The position numbers and the translations under genes were made by a program. A stretch of DNA of 64,000 nt from Mannheimia indoligenes. Its GTDB lineage: Bacteria; Pseudomonadota; Gammaproteobacteria; Enterobacterales; Pasteurellaceae. Each line of letters begins with the position of its first letter. Position 1 is the stretch's first letter. This document shows, one piece after another, positions 24,980-33,790 of the stretch. The notes beneath the pieces were generated by a model. It was not told the DNA's origin and ran no database searches. It saw only the letters and a program-made list of their open reading frames with translations. The stretch is from positions 62,001 through 126,000 of the forward strand of contig NZ_JBAJJM010000006.1 in NCBI RefSeq assembly GCF_036880405.1, in the 5' to 3' direction.

Positions 24980-25891
24980 CTATTTTTTCTTAAATTTTAC
25001 TAATTTTAATGCGACACTTGAGCCAAAAATAACAACACAGGCAAAGCTCATTTGTGCCATAGAAATGCGTTCGCCGAGTACAATGTAAGCAATAATGGCA
25101 GTTGAAACGGGCATTAATAGCTCCAAGACTTGATAAGTTACCAGACCTTGAGTTTGGATTATATGAAATGTAAGCACCATTCCAGCAACAATAGCATAAA
25201 TACCCACAGCCATTAGCGTGAATAAAAGCCAGCTTGGCGTTGCAAAAATTTCATCAATTTTGCCCGCTTGTAGGCTTAGTAACAGGCTTGAAATGGAGGT
25301 GGTTAATGAGGTTACACAGCTTAGCGTAAAAACGTTGAGCTCTCGGCTGAATTTAACGACTAAATTTTGAATATTGCGGATAATAATCGAAAGAAATAGG
25401 AAAAATGAGCCTAAAACAAACCCTTCTCCTACAGAAATAGTTTTGCCATACCAGACAAAGCTTAATGAACCAAGAATGGTTAATACTGAGCCAAACCAAA
25501 AACGTTTATTTTTAATCCTTTCCCTTTCATCTTTAAAGAATAGAGCTGCAATGATTACGCCGAAGGGCATTGCTAATACGCCAAAAATTGAGGCGGTAAC
25601 TGCACTGGTAATTTTTACTCCTTTTAACCAAAAATACATATTGGCAGACATCATTAATCCAACAAATAACGCAATTGCAATCAGTTTTGGGCTTCTAACA
25701 AACTGAGTGAGTGATGAACGGAATTTCCATAGAATCAACAATAATAAGGCTAAACCACCTACAAGAAATCTAACACCATTGTTATTAAGCGGATCAAAAT
25801 GTAGGCTTAAAAATCGCAGCAATACGATATTTAAACCAATACCCAAAACATAGAGCAGATTAGTGAAGATTAACTGATGAGAAAGAGGCAT
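24980..25891 (-). CDS. EamA/DMT-family permease
   Basis: A 303-residue protein with ten predicted helices in two EamA repeats. The first repeat ends around SVTASIFGVLAMPFGVIIAALFFKDER and the second around LELLMPVSTAIIAYIVLGERISMAQ; both contain the usual helix-Pro/Gly-helix-charged pattern. Members export or import metabolites, and the substrate cannot be predicted. No clear ribosome-binding site precedes the ATG at 25891. It is flanked by an uptake signal at its 3' end and by cspD, transcribed in the same direction, about 90 bases upstream. Confidence 0.82.
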   Translation of the reverse strand: MPLSHQLIFTNLLYVLGIGLNIVLLRFLSLHFDPLNNNGVRFLVGGLALLLLILWKFRSSLTQFVRSPKLIAIALFVGLMMSANMYFWLKGVKITSAVTASIFGVLAMPFGVIIAALFFKDERERIKNKRFWFGSVLTILGSLSFVWYGKTISVGEGFVLGSFFLFLSIIIRNIQNLVVKFSRELNVFTLSCVTSLTTSISSLLLSLQAGKIDEIFATPSWLLFTLMAVGIYAIVAGMVLTFHIIQTQGLVTYQVLELLMPVSTAIIAYIVLGERISMAQMSFACVVIFGSSVALKLVKFKKK

Positions 25892-25979
25892 AAATTACAT
25901 ATAGCTCGGTTTAACACCGAGCGTTAAGGCATAAGAAATGTGCGTAGAATAGCAAGAAAAGTGGTTATTTTACAGCAGA

Positions 25980-26198
25980 TTATGATGTTTTTTCATCAAG
26001 AGGGGTAATGTTGGTAGCTGATGCACCTCTATCGCCTTGTACTAATTCAAATTGTACTTTTTGCCCCACTTTTAATGAGCGATAGCCTTCTGTTTTGATT
26101 TCAGAAAAATGAGCGAAAATATCACCCTCACATACATCCGATGTAATAAAACCAAATCCTTTTACATTGTTAAACCATTTAACAATACCGATATCCAT
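25980..26198 (-). CDS. cspD: Cold-shock-like protein CspD
   Basis: A 72-residue OB-fold protein with both RNA-binding motifs: KGFGFIT (RNP1) and DIFAHFSEI (RNP2 region), followed by GYRSLKVGQKVQFELVQGDRG. The extended C-terminus (ITPLDEKTS) and the Arg-Ser-Leu segment are closer to CspD than to CspA. E. coli CspD is an inhibitor of replication made in stationary phase. AGGGAG precedes the ATG. Confidence 0.88.
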   Translation of the reverse strand: MDIGIVKWFNNVKGFGFITSDVCEGDIFAHFSEIKTEGYRSLKVGQKVQFELVQGDRGASATNITPLDEKTS

Positions 26199-26302
26199 AT
26201 AAATCTCCCTAAATAAATGAATGACGATAATCGGATTGTAAATAAAATGCTTAAAAGCTCAACTATCAAAGTGTGGAAATTAGACAGAGATCACAAAAAT
26301 TT

Positions 26303-26875
26303 TTAGAAAATTGATGTTTCTAATCTGATGTTCCCATCTTCAACGACTATTGCTTTACCAAATTTTTTAACCATCGCTTCTTTCATTTTACTTTCATCTA
26401 AGGTGTAAACAGGTGTGCTGTTTAAAAAACCGGCTAATCCTTCTGCAAGCATCGGTAAGAACATTTGAAGCTCAGACTGATATTTGGCTGGCGTTGCAGA
26501 CCAGCTCAGCAATCGTACATCTTTTAAGAATAATGCACCTCTTTGTGGATCGTAGTAGGGCGTAGTGTCCATATTTAAATGAATCGAAGCATCATATTTT
26601 TTGCCTCTGGCTTTTAAAATGCCATCCACTGCCCCTGAAATGGCAACTTTCTTTTCTTTTGTTCTACCAATTTGGCTAGTGAGTGAATGAAGGCGATAAT
26701 CTAATTCAAATAACTGGGGAATACCGACTTTATCTTGAAGAGGTACTTTTTCACTTAATTTAGTTGCTAAATAATCATTAATTTCCTGTTCACTAATACT
26801 CAGCATATTGGCATTAACCGAAAGTATTGCGGCTGATGCAATAAATAAAGCGGTAAATTTGCGTAAAATTTTCAT
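26303..26875 (-). CDS. YceB-like DUF1439 envelope protein, without a lipobox
   Basis: A 190-residue exported protein with signal MKILRKFTALFIASAAILSVNA. The mature part contains the DUF1439 pattern: SISEQEINDYLATKL, LTSQIGRTKEKKVAISG and a late FLNSTPVYTL. E. coli YceB is a lipoprotein, but here no Cys follows the signal peptide, so the product should be released to the periplasm by signal peptidase I. The fold is a lipid-binding-like beta sheet (BPI/SMP type) in solved relatives; function is unknown. AAAGAA is a modest ribosome-binding site. It is divergent from a small lipoprotein gene. Confidence 0.78.
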   Translation of the reverse strand: MKILRKFTALFIASAAILSVNANMLSISEQEINDYLATKLSEKVPLQDKVGIPQLFELDYRLHSLTSQIGRTKEKKVAISGAVDGILKARGKKYDASIHLNMDTTPYYDPQRGALFLKDVRLLSWSATPAKYQSELQMFLPMLAEGLAGFLNSTPVYTLDESKMKEAMVKKFGKAIVVEDGNIRLETSIF

Positions 26876-26967
26876 AATTTATTCTTTAAAATTAGGTTTA
26901 ATAGTTTAAACAAGGTAAAATGTACTTGGCTATCATAGCCCATATTTTATGTTAGGACATACAAAAA

Positions 26968-27108
26968 ATGAAAAAATTCTTATTATGCGTTAGCATTTTA
27001 ACTATTGTTGCTTGCTCATCAACTGGCGTTGGGGGTAATGTAGGAGTCGGTGGTGGCTCAAATGGTGTTGGAATCGGCTTAGGCGTTGGCACAGGCTTTA
27101 GATTCTAA
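26968..27108 (+). CDS. Small glycine-rich lipoprotein, 46 residues
   Basis: A short reading frame whose start MKKFLLCVSILTIVAC is a textbook lipoprotein signal: two Lys, a hydrophobic stretch, and the lipobox IVAC with the modified Cys at 16. The mature part is only 31 residues and almost entirely Gly, Val, Ser and Asn (GVGGNVGVGGGSNGVG), ending GFRF. TAGGA lies ten bases before the ATG. It resembles glycine-zipper-like tiny lipoproteins seen in Pasteurellaceae, but I cannot name a family. Ser-Ser after the Cys predicts the outer membrane. Its own small hairpin follows. Confidence 0.8.
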   Translation: MKKFLLCVSILTIVACSSTGVGGNVGVGGGSNGVGIGLGVGTGFRF

Positions 27109-27121
27109 TTTGTAAATTTTT

Positions 27122-27138
27122 AGCGGTTTTTGACCGCT
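27122..27138 (+). terminator. Short hairpin after the small lipoprotein
   Basis: AGCGGT (27122-27127) and ACCGCT (27133-27138) form a 6-bp stem with loop TTTTG, followed by TTC. It looks like a shortened uptake-signal pair and may be a weak terminator before tgt. Confidence 0.4.
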
Positions 27139-27167
27139 TTCACGAACTGTTTATTTGTGGATAGAAA

Positions 27168-28322
27168 ATGAAGTACGAATTAAAAAAAACAAGTGGTAAC
27201 GCTCGTCGTGGGCGTCTGACATTCAGCCGTCCGAGAGGAGAATTTCACGTTGAAACTCCCGCATTTATGCCTGTTGGAACATACGGCACAGTTAAGGGAA
27301 TGACCCCTGAAGAAGTGGCGGCAACAGGAGCTCAAATTCTGTTGGGTAATACTTTCCATCTTTGGCTTCGTCCGGGTCAAGAAGTGATGAAAATGCACGG
27401 CGATCTGCACGACTTTATGCAATGGCACGGTCCGATTTTAACTGACTCAGGCGGTTTCCAAGTATTTAGTTTAGGCAAATTGCGTAAAATTAAAGAAGAA
27501 GGCGTTACGTTCCAAAACCCGATTAGTGGTGAGAAAATTTTCCTTTCGCCTGAAAAATCAATGGAGATCCAATACGATCTTGGTTCAGACATAGTAATGA
27601 TTTTTGATGAATGCACGCCTTATCCGGCAACCTTTGATTATGCGAAAAAATCAATGGAAATGTCATTACGTTGGGCAAAACGCTCACGTGATCGCTTCGA
27701 TGAATTAGAAAACCCAAATGCGTTATTTGGTATTATTCAAGGCGGAGTATATGAAGAACTACGTAAGGTTTCAGTAGAAAAATTAGTTGAAATCGGCTTT
27801 GACGGCTATGCGGTGGGCGGTTTGGCAGTAGGCGAGCCAAAAGAAGATATGCACCGTATTTTAGAATACGTTTGCCCGCAAATTCCGGCAGATAAACCTC
27901 GCTACTTAATGGGCGTAGGTAAACCGGAAGATTTGGTGGAAGGCGTTCGTCGTGGTATTGATATGTTTGACTGTGTAATGCCAACTCGTAATGCTCGTAA
28001 TGGTCATTTATTTGTTACTAACGGTATTGTAAAAATCCGAAACGCAAAATATCGTGAGGATACTACACCGTTAGATCCGGAATGTGATTGCTACACTTGT
28101 AAAAATTACACTAAAGCCTACTTATATCATTTAGATAAATGTGGTGAAATTTTAGGGGCAAGATTAAACACCATTCACAATTTACGCTATTATCAACGCC
28201 TAATGGCAGAAATTCGTCAAGCTATTGAAGATGATCGATTTGATGATTTTGTAGTTGAATTCTATGCCCGAATTGGCAAAGACGTGCCACCTTTACAATC
28301 TGAAGTGAATAATCAGGAGTAA
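27168..28322 (+). CDS. tgt: tRNA-guanine transglycosylase (queuine synthesis)
   Basis: A 384-residue TIM-barrel enzyme that swaps guanine 34 for preQ1 in tRNAs with GUN anticodons. Active-site blocks are visible: DSGGFQVFSLGKLRKIKEEGV (nucleophile/base Asp region), GGLAVGEPKEDMHRIL, and MFDCVMPTRNARNGHLF with the second catalytic Asp. The zinc site is CDCYTCKNYTKAYLYHL near residues 303-320. Length fits bacterial Tgt (E. coli 375). The usual partner queA is not adjacent in the window; a hemerythrin-like gene follows 12 bases after the stop. Confidence 0.97.
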   Translation: MKYELKKTSGNARRGRLTFSRPRGEFHVETPAFMPVGTYGTVKGMTPEEVAATGAQILLGNTFHLWLRPGQEVMKMHGDLHDFMQWHGPILTDSGGFQVFSLGKLRKIKEEGVTFQNPISGEKIFLSPEKSMEIQYDLGSDIVMIFDECTPYPATFDYAKKSMEMSLRWAKRSRDRFDELENPNALFGIIQGGVYEELRKVSVEKLVEIGFDGYAVGGLAVGEPKEDMHRILEYVCPQIPADKPRYLMGVGKPEDLVEGVRRGIDMFDCVMPTRNARNGHLFVTNGIVKIRNAKYREDTTPLDPECDCYTCKNYTKAYLYHLDKCGEILGARLNTIHNLRYYQRLMAEIRQAIEDDRFDDFVVEFYARIGKDVPPLQSEVNNQE

Positions 28323-28334
28323 CAAGGAGTTTAT

Positions 28335-28847
28335 ATGCAACAACTTGAACCGCAAACCTTTGCAAGCTGGGCTGAACCCATTGATATGTTGTATGCTTGC
28401 CATAGCAAAGTAAAAAGTTTCTGCAAACAATTGCAAATTTTGCCTGATTACCTTGAAAAGAATGGGGTAAACCAGGCAGTAAAAAATGATGTTCAGCAGA
28501 TCTTAAATTACTTCAACATATCCGCTCCTCTTCATCACGAAGACGAAGAAGATGATTTCTTCCCAGAGTTGATTAAAGTGCAGCCTCAAGCTCAAGCTGA
28601 TGTGGATGAGTTAGAACGCCAGCACGTTCATTTGCATAAAAACTGGGACGATTTATCTGCACAGCTTGAAGCTTTGCTCGCAGGCGAACGAGAAAATATC
28701 GATAGAGACTTAATCGAGCGTTTTGTGGCAGGTTATGACGTGCATATTGCGATTGAAGAGCCACTTTTCGAGCTAGGGCGTGAGCATTTAGCGGAAGAAA
28801 AGCTCTCGGCGATGGGTAAAATTATGGCAGACCGCCGTAAATTATAA
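28335..28847 (+). CDS. Hemerythrin HHE cation-binding domain protein
   Basis: A 170-residue helical protein with the di-iron-type ligand pattern: an early His (ACHSKVK), HHEDEEDDFFPEL, RQHVHLHKNW and YDVHIAIEEPLFELGREHL. Such domains bind iron with oxygen or reactive species, and related proteins act in iron-sulphur repair or oxygen sensing. AAGGAG precedes the ATG, twelve bases after tgt, so the two are probably co-transcribed. The particular role is unknown. Confidence 0.82.
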   Translation: MQQLEPQTFASWAEPIDMLYACHSKVKSFCKQLQILPDYLEKNGVNQAVKNDVQQILNYFNISAPLHHEDEEDDFFPELIKVQPQAQADVDELERQHVHLHKNWDDLSAQLEALLAGERENIDRDLIERFVAGYDVHIAIEEPLFELGREHLAEEKLSAMGKIMADRRKL

Positions 28848-28858
28848 TTTCAATGAAT

Positions 28859-28884
28859 AAGGCGAACGTTGAGTTCGCCTTTTG
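28859..28884 (+). terminator. Terminator-like hairpin before the TusA-like gene
   Basis: AAGGCGAAC (28859-28867) and GTTCGCCTT (28873-28881) form a 9-bp stem followed by TTG. It ends only 13-15 bases before the next ATG, so it could also affect translation of that gene. Confidence 0.75.
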
Positions 28885-28896
28885 TATATCAAAACG

Positions 28897-29115
28897 ATGA
28901 AATATTCTTTAGATTTAACCGGCTATGCTTGCCCGCTCCCATTGTTGATGGCTAAAAAAGCGATGAACGATCTTAAAAAAGGAGATAGTTTAGAGCTGGT
29001 GCTTAATCAGCAGAGTAGTCTTACTGATTTTGAATTGCTTGCTCAAGAGCAGAATTGGCAATTTGAAATTATCGAACAAGCGGTCGAAAATCGGGTGATT
29101 TTTGCAATTCCTTAG
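28897..29115 (+). CDS. TusA/SirA/YedF-like sulphur-carrier protein
   Basis: A 72-residue protein with the signature LDLTGYACPLPLLMAKKAMNDL, in which the Cys-Pro-x-Pro Cys carries persulphide in TusA. The later part (NDLKKGDSLELVLN) is also typical. It is shorter than TusA (81) and could be a YedF-like relative. The start at 28897 has no evident Shine-Dalgarno sequence and sits right behind a terminator hairpin. An exact uptake signal lies within it (about 29078). Its stop overlaps the end of the convergent esterase gene by four bases. Confidence 0.8.
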   Translation: MKYSLDLTGYACPLPLLMAKKAMNDLKKGDSLELVLNQQSSLTDFELLAQEQNWQFEIIEQAVENRVIFAIP

Positions 29116-30683
29116 TGAGAATGTTGGCAAGCCTCTTTCCCTAATAAAGCTTTTAATCCATCACTAATTAACCCTTGCCACGCTAAATAGCCATGGGAAG
29201 TAGATTGTTCCATATAAGTAACAGGGTAGCCTTTTGCCAGTAAAACATCTTTTAAATGGCGAGAGGTTTCCAATATATTAGATCTTCCACTTTCATAAAA
29301 TCCGGCACTGATAAAAAAGCAAACAGGCAATTTTTCTTTTATCGCAAATTCGTGTGCGATGTAGTGACTATTTTCACTCGGTGTATTTTTAGGATTCCAC
29401 CAAAATGAGCCCGATAAAATCAATGCTTTGTTAAATATATGAGAATAATTTAGCACTGTATAAGCCGAAGATAATCCGCCGTAGCTAGAACCGCTGATAA
29501 TCCGCTCTTTTGCTTTCACACCAATGGAATTTTCGGCAAAGGGGACGATGTCTTCTGCTAATATTTTGGTAAAATTTGGGTTGGCTGGTAGCTCAATGCG
29601 TCTTGATTCACTCGATGGGTTTTCAATAAAAACTGCCACTGTAGGCGGAATCGCTTTCTGAGCGATCATATTATCTAAAATCGTTTTTGTCGGCACACGT
29701 TCGGTATATTCTACACCATCAAACAGGTAGAGAACCGGATAGGTGTTTTCCGCACTAAAATTCGCTGGCAAATAGGCAAATAATCGGCGTTTATTTCCAA
29801 GTGTTGCACTATCGAAAACCAATTCTTGCATTGTGCCTTTTGCGGTATTTGACTCCTCAAGCAGATAAGACTGTGTTGGGGCTTTTGCTAATTTAACAAG
29901 AGAGTAGTAGTTAAACTTATCTGTATTTTGTAGATTTTGCCCTATTTTCTCAAAGTAGGGTGTTTTGTTCAGCGGATCGGCTTGGGCTGTTGCAAGTAAG
30001 GCTCTGCGCTGGGTATATTCATCTACAGGTAAAGTTGGAATATCTGGCGAAAGGCGGTATTCAACCAAAGTGTCATTAGGCACGATATAGCTTTTATACC
30101 ATAAATCGGTTTCGCCAAAGCGTTCCATAAAATCGTGTTCGGTTGAAACACCACCCCAAATACGAACATTTTGTTTTGCTCCACGCCATAAAAAGGTTAC
30201 TCGGCTTTGTTGTTCGTCCAATGGTTCAATCAGTGGTGTACCGACTTGTTTTACTTTATCCCAAAAATCGTTAATTAAAGCGGTCTGTTTTTCAGGATTT
30301 TTTGCAATTTTTTGTTTGAGTTCTTCAAGCTGTACATTTTCAATTGCTTTAGGTTGAGCAATTTGTGCCGAGATTGGGATATGACGTTCAATCGTTACTG
30401 TGAAATCTTGATCTGAAACAGTTGAGTCATTCCCTAAAATAGAAAAAGTAGCAGTGCCGTTTTGTTCGGATTTAAACATAAAATCTTGTTCGCCAAAGAC
30501 ATTTTTAGCCAGTAGGCGAGAGCTTTTATCAGGGAAAACAATAGATAATGAAAGAGGCTGCTCAGCCTTCTGAATTAATTTTCCTTGAACAAAATCATTT
30601 TGTTTAAGCTCAATTGTCATATTGTTAGCATAAAGCACAGATGAAATTAAGAAACTAAGAATACAAGCGGTCGTTTTTTTCAT
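29112..30683 (-). CDS. Exported enterochelin-esterase-like protein (Fes type)
   Basis: A 523-residue protein with a probable signal peptide (MKKTTACILSFLISSVLYA). The N-terminal part has the Fes-type beta domain (VTFLWRGA, VRIWGG), followed by an alpha/beta-hydrolase domain from about 290 with the nucleophile elbow GSSYGG (Ser 400) and a late catalytic His in STSHGYLAWQ. Classical Fes is cytoplasmic and hydrolyses ferric enterobactin; an exported form would act on the siderophore in the periplasm, as in IroE-like systems. It lies directly after the siderophore receptor gene on the same strand. Its first codons contain an uptake signal. Confidence 0.82.
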   Translation of the reverse strand: MKKTTACILSFLISSVLYANNMTIELKQNDFVQGKLIQKAEQPLSLSIVFPDKSSRLLAKNVFGEQDFMFKSEQNGTATFSILGNDSTVSDQDFTVTIERHIPISAQIAQPKAIENVQLEELKQKIAKNPEKQTALINDFWDKVKQVGTPLIEPLDEQQSRVTFLWRGAKQNVRIWGGVSTEHDFMERFGETDLWYKSYIVPNDTLVEYRLSPDIPTLPVDEYTQRRALLATAQADPLNKTPYFEKIGQNLQNTDKFNYYSLVKLAKAPTQSYLLEESNTAKGTMQELVFDSATLGNKRRLFAYLPANFSAENTYPVLYLFDGVEYTERVPTKTILDNMIAQKAIPPTVAVFIENPSSESRRIELPANPNFTKILAEDIVPFAENSIGVKAKERIISGSSYGGLSSAYTVLNYSHIFNKALILSGSFWWNPKNTPSENSHYIAHEFAIKEKLPVCFFISAGFYESGRSNILETSRHLKDVLLAKGYPVTYMEQSTSHGYLAWQGLISDGLKALLGKEACQHSH

Positions 30684-30727
30684 ATTTCTTGCAAAAGTTT
30701 AAGCCCTCATTTGAGGGCTGTTAAAGA

Positions 30728-32803
30728 TTAAAAATGATAGTTTAAGGTTGCACTTAAATTGCGATCTTTTCCATAGAAACAGGAAAAATTATTGGCACAA
30801 CTTGCGACATATTTTTTATTAGTCAGATTTTGAGCGTTGAGCTGTAAGTTCAAATTAGGCATAAAATCATAAGCCAGCGACATATCATAAAGTGTGTATG
30901 CCGGTACAGTGAAATTATTTTGGTTATTACCAAAAGTCGTTCCCATATAGCGTACACCTACACCGGCGGTTAGCTTATCAAAGAATTTATATTTTGCCCA
31001 AAGTGATGCTTGATGGCGAGGAACTCCCCATTGTGTTTTTCCAATCGTCGTACCATCATTATCTGCGGTAATTTCTTTTTTCAAGTAAGCATAAGAAGCT
31101 GCTATTGAAAATTTATCGGATAATTGCTGATTTAAACTTACTTCAATTCCTTTGGTTTCTACTTCACCAATTTGTTCGTAAGAGCGAGTTTGCCATTGAT
31201 AATTTGCTAAATCCTTTTGGGTAATTTTGAATCCTGCCAAGGTGAGCAAGGTGTCTTGGGTTGGTTGGTATTTCATTCCCACTTCCCATTGTCCAGCAGT
31301 AGTGGGTTTTAAGAAATTTCCTTGAGCATCTTTTTCGGCTGATAGTACAAAGGAGGTACTATAGCTGATATACGGGGCGATACCGTTTTCAAAGTTGTAA
31401 ACTAACCCGGTACGCCAAGTAAATTTCCCTTCTTTGTTATTAGTTGTTTTATTGTTCAGGCGATCTTGATTGCTATTTTTTGCTTGATCGTAACGACCAC
31501 CTAATAGGAAGTCAAAGTTACCAATTTCTATTTGATCTTGTAGATAAACGCCAAGTTGTTTTAAATGCTTTACTTCACTTGAAAATAAGCTAGGCTCTGC
31601 AATAGTCACGCCATAAACCGGGTTCTGCCAATCAAAATCAGGGGCAACCCCCATATAGTTATCAAGATCTTCACGTACTCGTTTATAATCAATGCCGGAT
31701 AACAAGGTATGATTTATATTTGCAGTGTTAAATACAAATTCTAATTGGTTATCTAAGCTGATTTCTTGGGTTTTTACATCCCAACGGCGAGCTCTACGTT
31801 CTAGAACTGAGCCGGTATCACCCCAATACACTAAATTTTTAAAATTCTCCTCCCCATTATGGTAACTTGTATTCTGACGGAACGTCAGGTTTGGTGAGAA
31901 TTTATGTGACAAATTGTAACCCACTTGCATTTGCTCTGATTTTAAACCGTGATAGTTCAGATCGCTTAGGAACATATCATACGGGAGCTTTTTCCCGTTT
32001 ACGCTATTAATCGTCCCTTCTTTTGGTAAGAAATTACGATCACCTGCTTTTGGTTTTTTCGCATAGTAAGCATAAACATTAAGTTCTGTATTTGTAGTTG
32101 GTTTCCATAAAAGGCTTGGAGCAAAAGCTCCACCTTTTTCTTTCACAAATTGTGTATTCCAATTTGCTCTTTCCAATTGACTAATTAAACGAGTGGATAG
32201 CGTTTCAGAAAGATTTTGTTCCACATCAAGCCCTACTTGGTAGTGGTTGTGATTGCTAACAATAAATTGCAAATGGCGATGTGGATTGCCACTCGCTTTT
32301 TTGGTGATAATATCCATTACACCACCGGGATTAGCTTGCCCGTATAAAATAGAATTTGGACCTTTAATCACATTGATACTTTCTAAGAAGAACGGATCAA
32401 TTTCAAATGCGGTTTGGTAGCGAGAACCATTTAAATAGGTAGGGATTGTACCACCATCACTTTTATTACCAATGCCACGAATAGATATTTCGATAAGAGC
32501 ATTGTTACCACGATAACCACCCATCATACCGGAGGTATAAGCCACAGCATCAGTAACAGAACGAACAGCTTGATCATTCATTAAATCATCAGAGACAACG
32601 TTGATACTAAAGGGTGTGCGAGCCAAAGAGGTCAATGTTTTCGTTCCTACATTAGTATAAACAGGAATATAACCGGTAGTAGCCGCTAACTTTTCTTTGA
32701 CATCAATAGCATCTAATTCTGCTTCAGATACTGTTTGTGCTAATACTTGAGGGGCTACAATAGCTAAAGTGATTAAAGAGAGTGAATATTTTGTTATTTT
32801 CAT
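30728..32803 (-). CDS. TonB-dependent siderophore receptor, FhuA/FhuE-like
   Basis: A 691-residue outer-membrane receptor: signal peptide to about residue 22, a short TonB-box region (ELDAIDVKEK), plug domain (TPFSINVVSDDLMNDQAVRSV ... GPNSILYGQANPGGVMDIITK), then a 22-strand barrel ending NLSATLNYHF with terminal Phe. The late Cys pair in SCANNFSCFYG is typical of FhuA-type hydroxamate receptors. It is followed by an esterase of the catecholate type, so the ligand cannot be settled. AAGGGTAGG precedes the ATG, with a Fur-like site further upstream. Confidence 0.9.
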   Translation of the reverse strand: MKITKYSLSLITLAIVAPQVLAQTVSEAELDAIDVKEKLAATTGYIPVYTNVGTKTLTSLARTPFSINVVSDDLMNDQAVRSVTDAVAYTSGMMGGYRGNNALIEISIRGIGNKSDGGTIPTYLNGSRYQTAFEIDPFFLESINVIKGPNSILYGQANPGGVMDIITKKASGNPHRHLQFIVSNHNHYQVGLDVEQNLSETLSTRLISQLERANWNTQFVKEKGGAFAPSLLWKPTTNTELNVYAYYAKKPKAGDRNFLPKEGTINSVNGKKLPYDMFLSDLNYHGLKSEQMQVGYNLSHKFSPNLTFRQNTSYHNGEENFKNLVYWGDTGSVLERRARRWDVKTQEISLDNQLEFVFNTANINHTLLSGIDYKRVREDLDNYMGVAPDFDWQNPVYGVTIAEPSLFSSEVKHLKQLGVYLQDQIEIGNFDFLLGGRYDQAKNSNQDRLNNKTTNNKEGKFTWRTGLVYNFENGIAPYISYSTSFVLSAEKDAQGNFLKPTTAGQWEVGMKYQPTQDTLLTLAGFKITQKDLANYQWQTRSYEQIGEVETKGIEVSLNQQLSDKFSIAASYAYLKKEITADNDGTTIGKTQWGVPRHQASLWAKYKFFDKLTAGVGVRYMGTTFGNNQNNFTVPAYTLYDMSLAYDFMPNLNLQLNAQNLTNKKYVASCANNFSCFYGKDRNLSATLNYHF

Positions 32804-32819
32804 TATGCCTACCCTTAAA

Positions 32820-32834
32820 TAAGAATGATTATTG
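32820..32834. promoter_or_regulatory. Weak Fur-like site before the siderophore receptor
   Basis: TAAGAATGATTATTG matches 10 of 14 positions of the 7-1-7 Fur palindrome TGATAAT-N-ATTATCA. It lies 17 bases upstream of the receptor ATG and between it and the divergent AraC-type gene, where iron repression of both would make sense. Confidence 0.4.
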
Positions 32835-32914
32835 AATATAATAATATCTTGTTTTTATGCAAAAAACCTTTGTAAAATAAAATTTTTACTGTGAGAAAAA
32901 AAGTTTTTAATTTT

Positions 32915-33787
32915 ATGAAAACAATATTGATTGATGAAGCCAATAGAATGAAAGGTTTTTCACATTTATACCGACTGCGTTCAGATCTTATGCTCAAATA
33001 TACAGAGGTTTTAGTAACCGAAACACTAGAACAAGAATACGCAGAATTTGAAGCTGGACTAAGATTGGTTATATTATTGAGTGGGCGTTCGGAAATTGAG
33101 TTTAATTCAGGGTTATTTGAATTAGATGCAAGTTTAAAACCTCAAGCAGCATTTTTATCTCTAAATAGAGCTGAAATGGGGCGTAAAATTTTTAGGAAAG
33201 GGCAACTTCAAAAAGAGGTTGTTATCTTTCTATACCCTAAATGGATAATAGAAAGTCAGTTGAATTTAGCTAGCCATCATCACTTTAAACAGCATTTAAA
33301 AGCTCACCAAATTATTTTGACTCAGAATATGTTAAAGCTTATTCACGATATTGTGTCAGAACAGGAAATACAACCATTTGGGCTACTTGAAAAAGAAGGG
33401 AAATTATTAGCTTTATTAGCAAATGCTTTTTCGCAGCTAACGCAAGCTCCCCGGTTAAAAAAAGATCGAGTACAACAGCTAACGGAATCATTAGATAACG
33501 GTAAATTTGACGGTTGGAATTTGAAGCAGATCGCAATGTATTTCCATACCAATGTAACAACATTACAAAATGAATTTCAGCATTACCACAAAACGTCTAT
33601 TTTTGCCTATTTAAGGCGTTCTAAATTAGAACAAGCTTATAAATTATTATTACAAGGATTGAGTGTTACACAAGCGGCTGAATTTGCCGGATATTCAAAT
33701 TCGGAGAATTTTTCAACGGCATTTAAACGAACTTTTGGGATAACACCTAGCCAGATTAAACGTAATAGAGCTAGAGGGAGTATTTGA
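32915..33787 (+). CDS. AraC-family regulator beside the siderophore locus
   Basis: A 290-residue protein with an N-terminal ligand-sensing half and a C-terminal AraC double HTH: the first around WNLKQIAMYFHTNVTTLQNEF, the second LSVTQAAEFAGYSNSENFSTAFKRTFGITPSQ, which is diagnostic. The layout (divergent from a TonB receptor) resembles PchR-type regulators that bind the ferric siderophore and activate uptake genes. Neither the ATG at 32915 nor the GTG at 32891 has a good ribosome-binding site, so the start is uncertain. Confidence 0.85.
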   Translation: MKTILIDEANRMKGFSHLYRLRSDLMLKYTEVLVTETLEQEYAEFEAGLRLVILLSGRSEIEFNSGLFELDASLKPQAAFLSLNRAEMGRKIFRKGQLQKEVVIFLYPKWIIESQLNLASHHHFKQHLKAHQIILTQNMLKLIHDIVSEQEIQPFGLLEKEGKLLALLANAFSQLTQAPRLKKDRVQQLTESLDNGKFDGWNLKQIAMYFHTNVTTLQNEFQHYHKTSIFAYLRRSKLEQAYKLLLQGLSVTQAAEFAGYSNSENFSTAFKRTFGITPSQIKRNRARGSI

Positions 33788-33790
33788 ATC

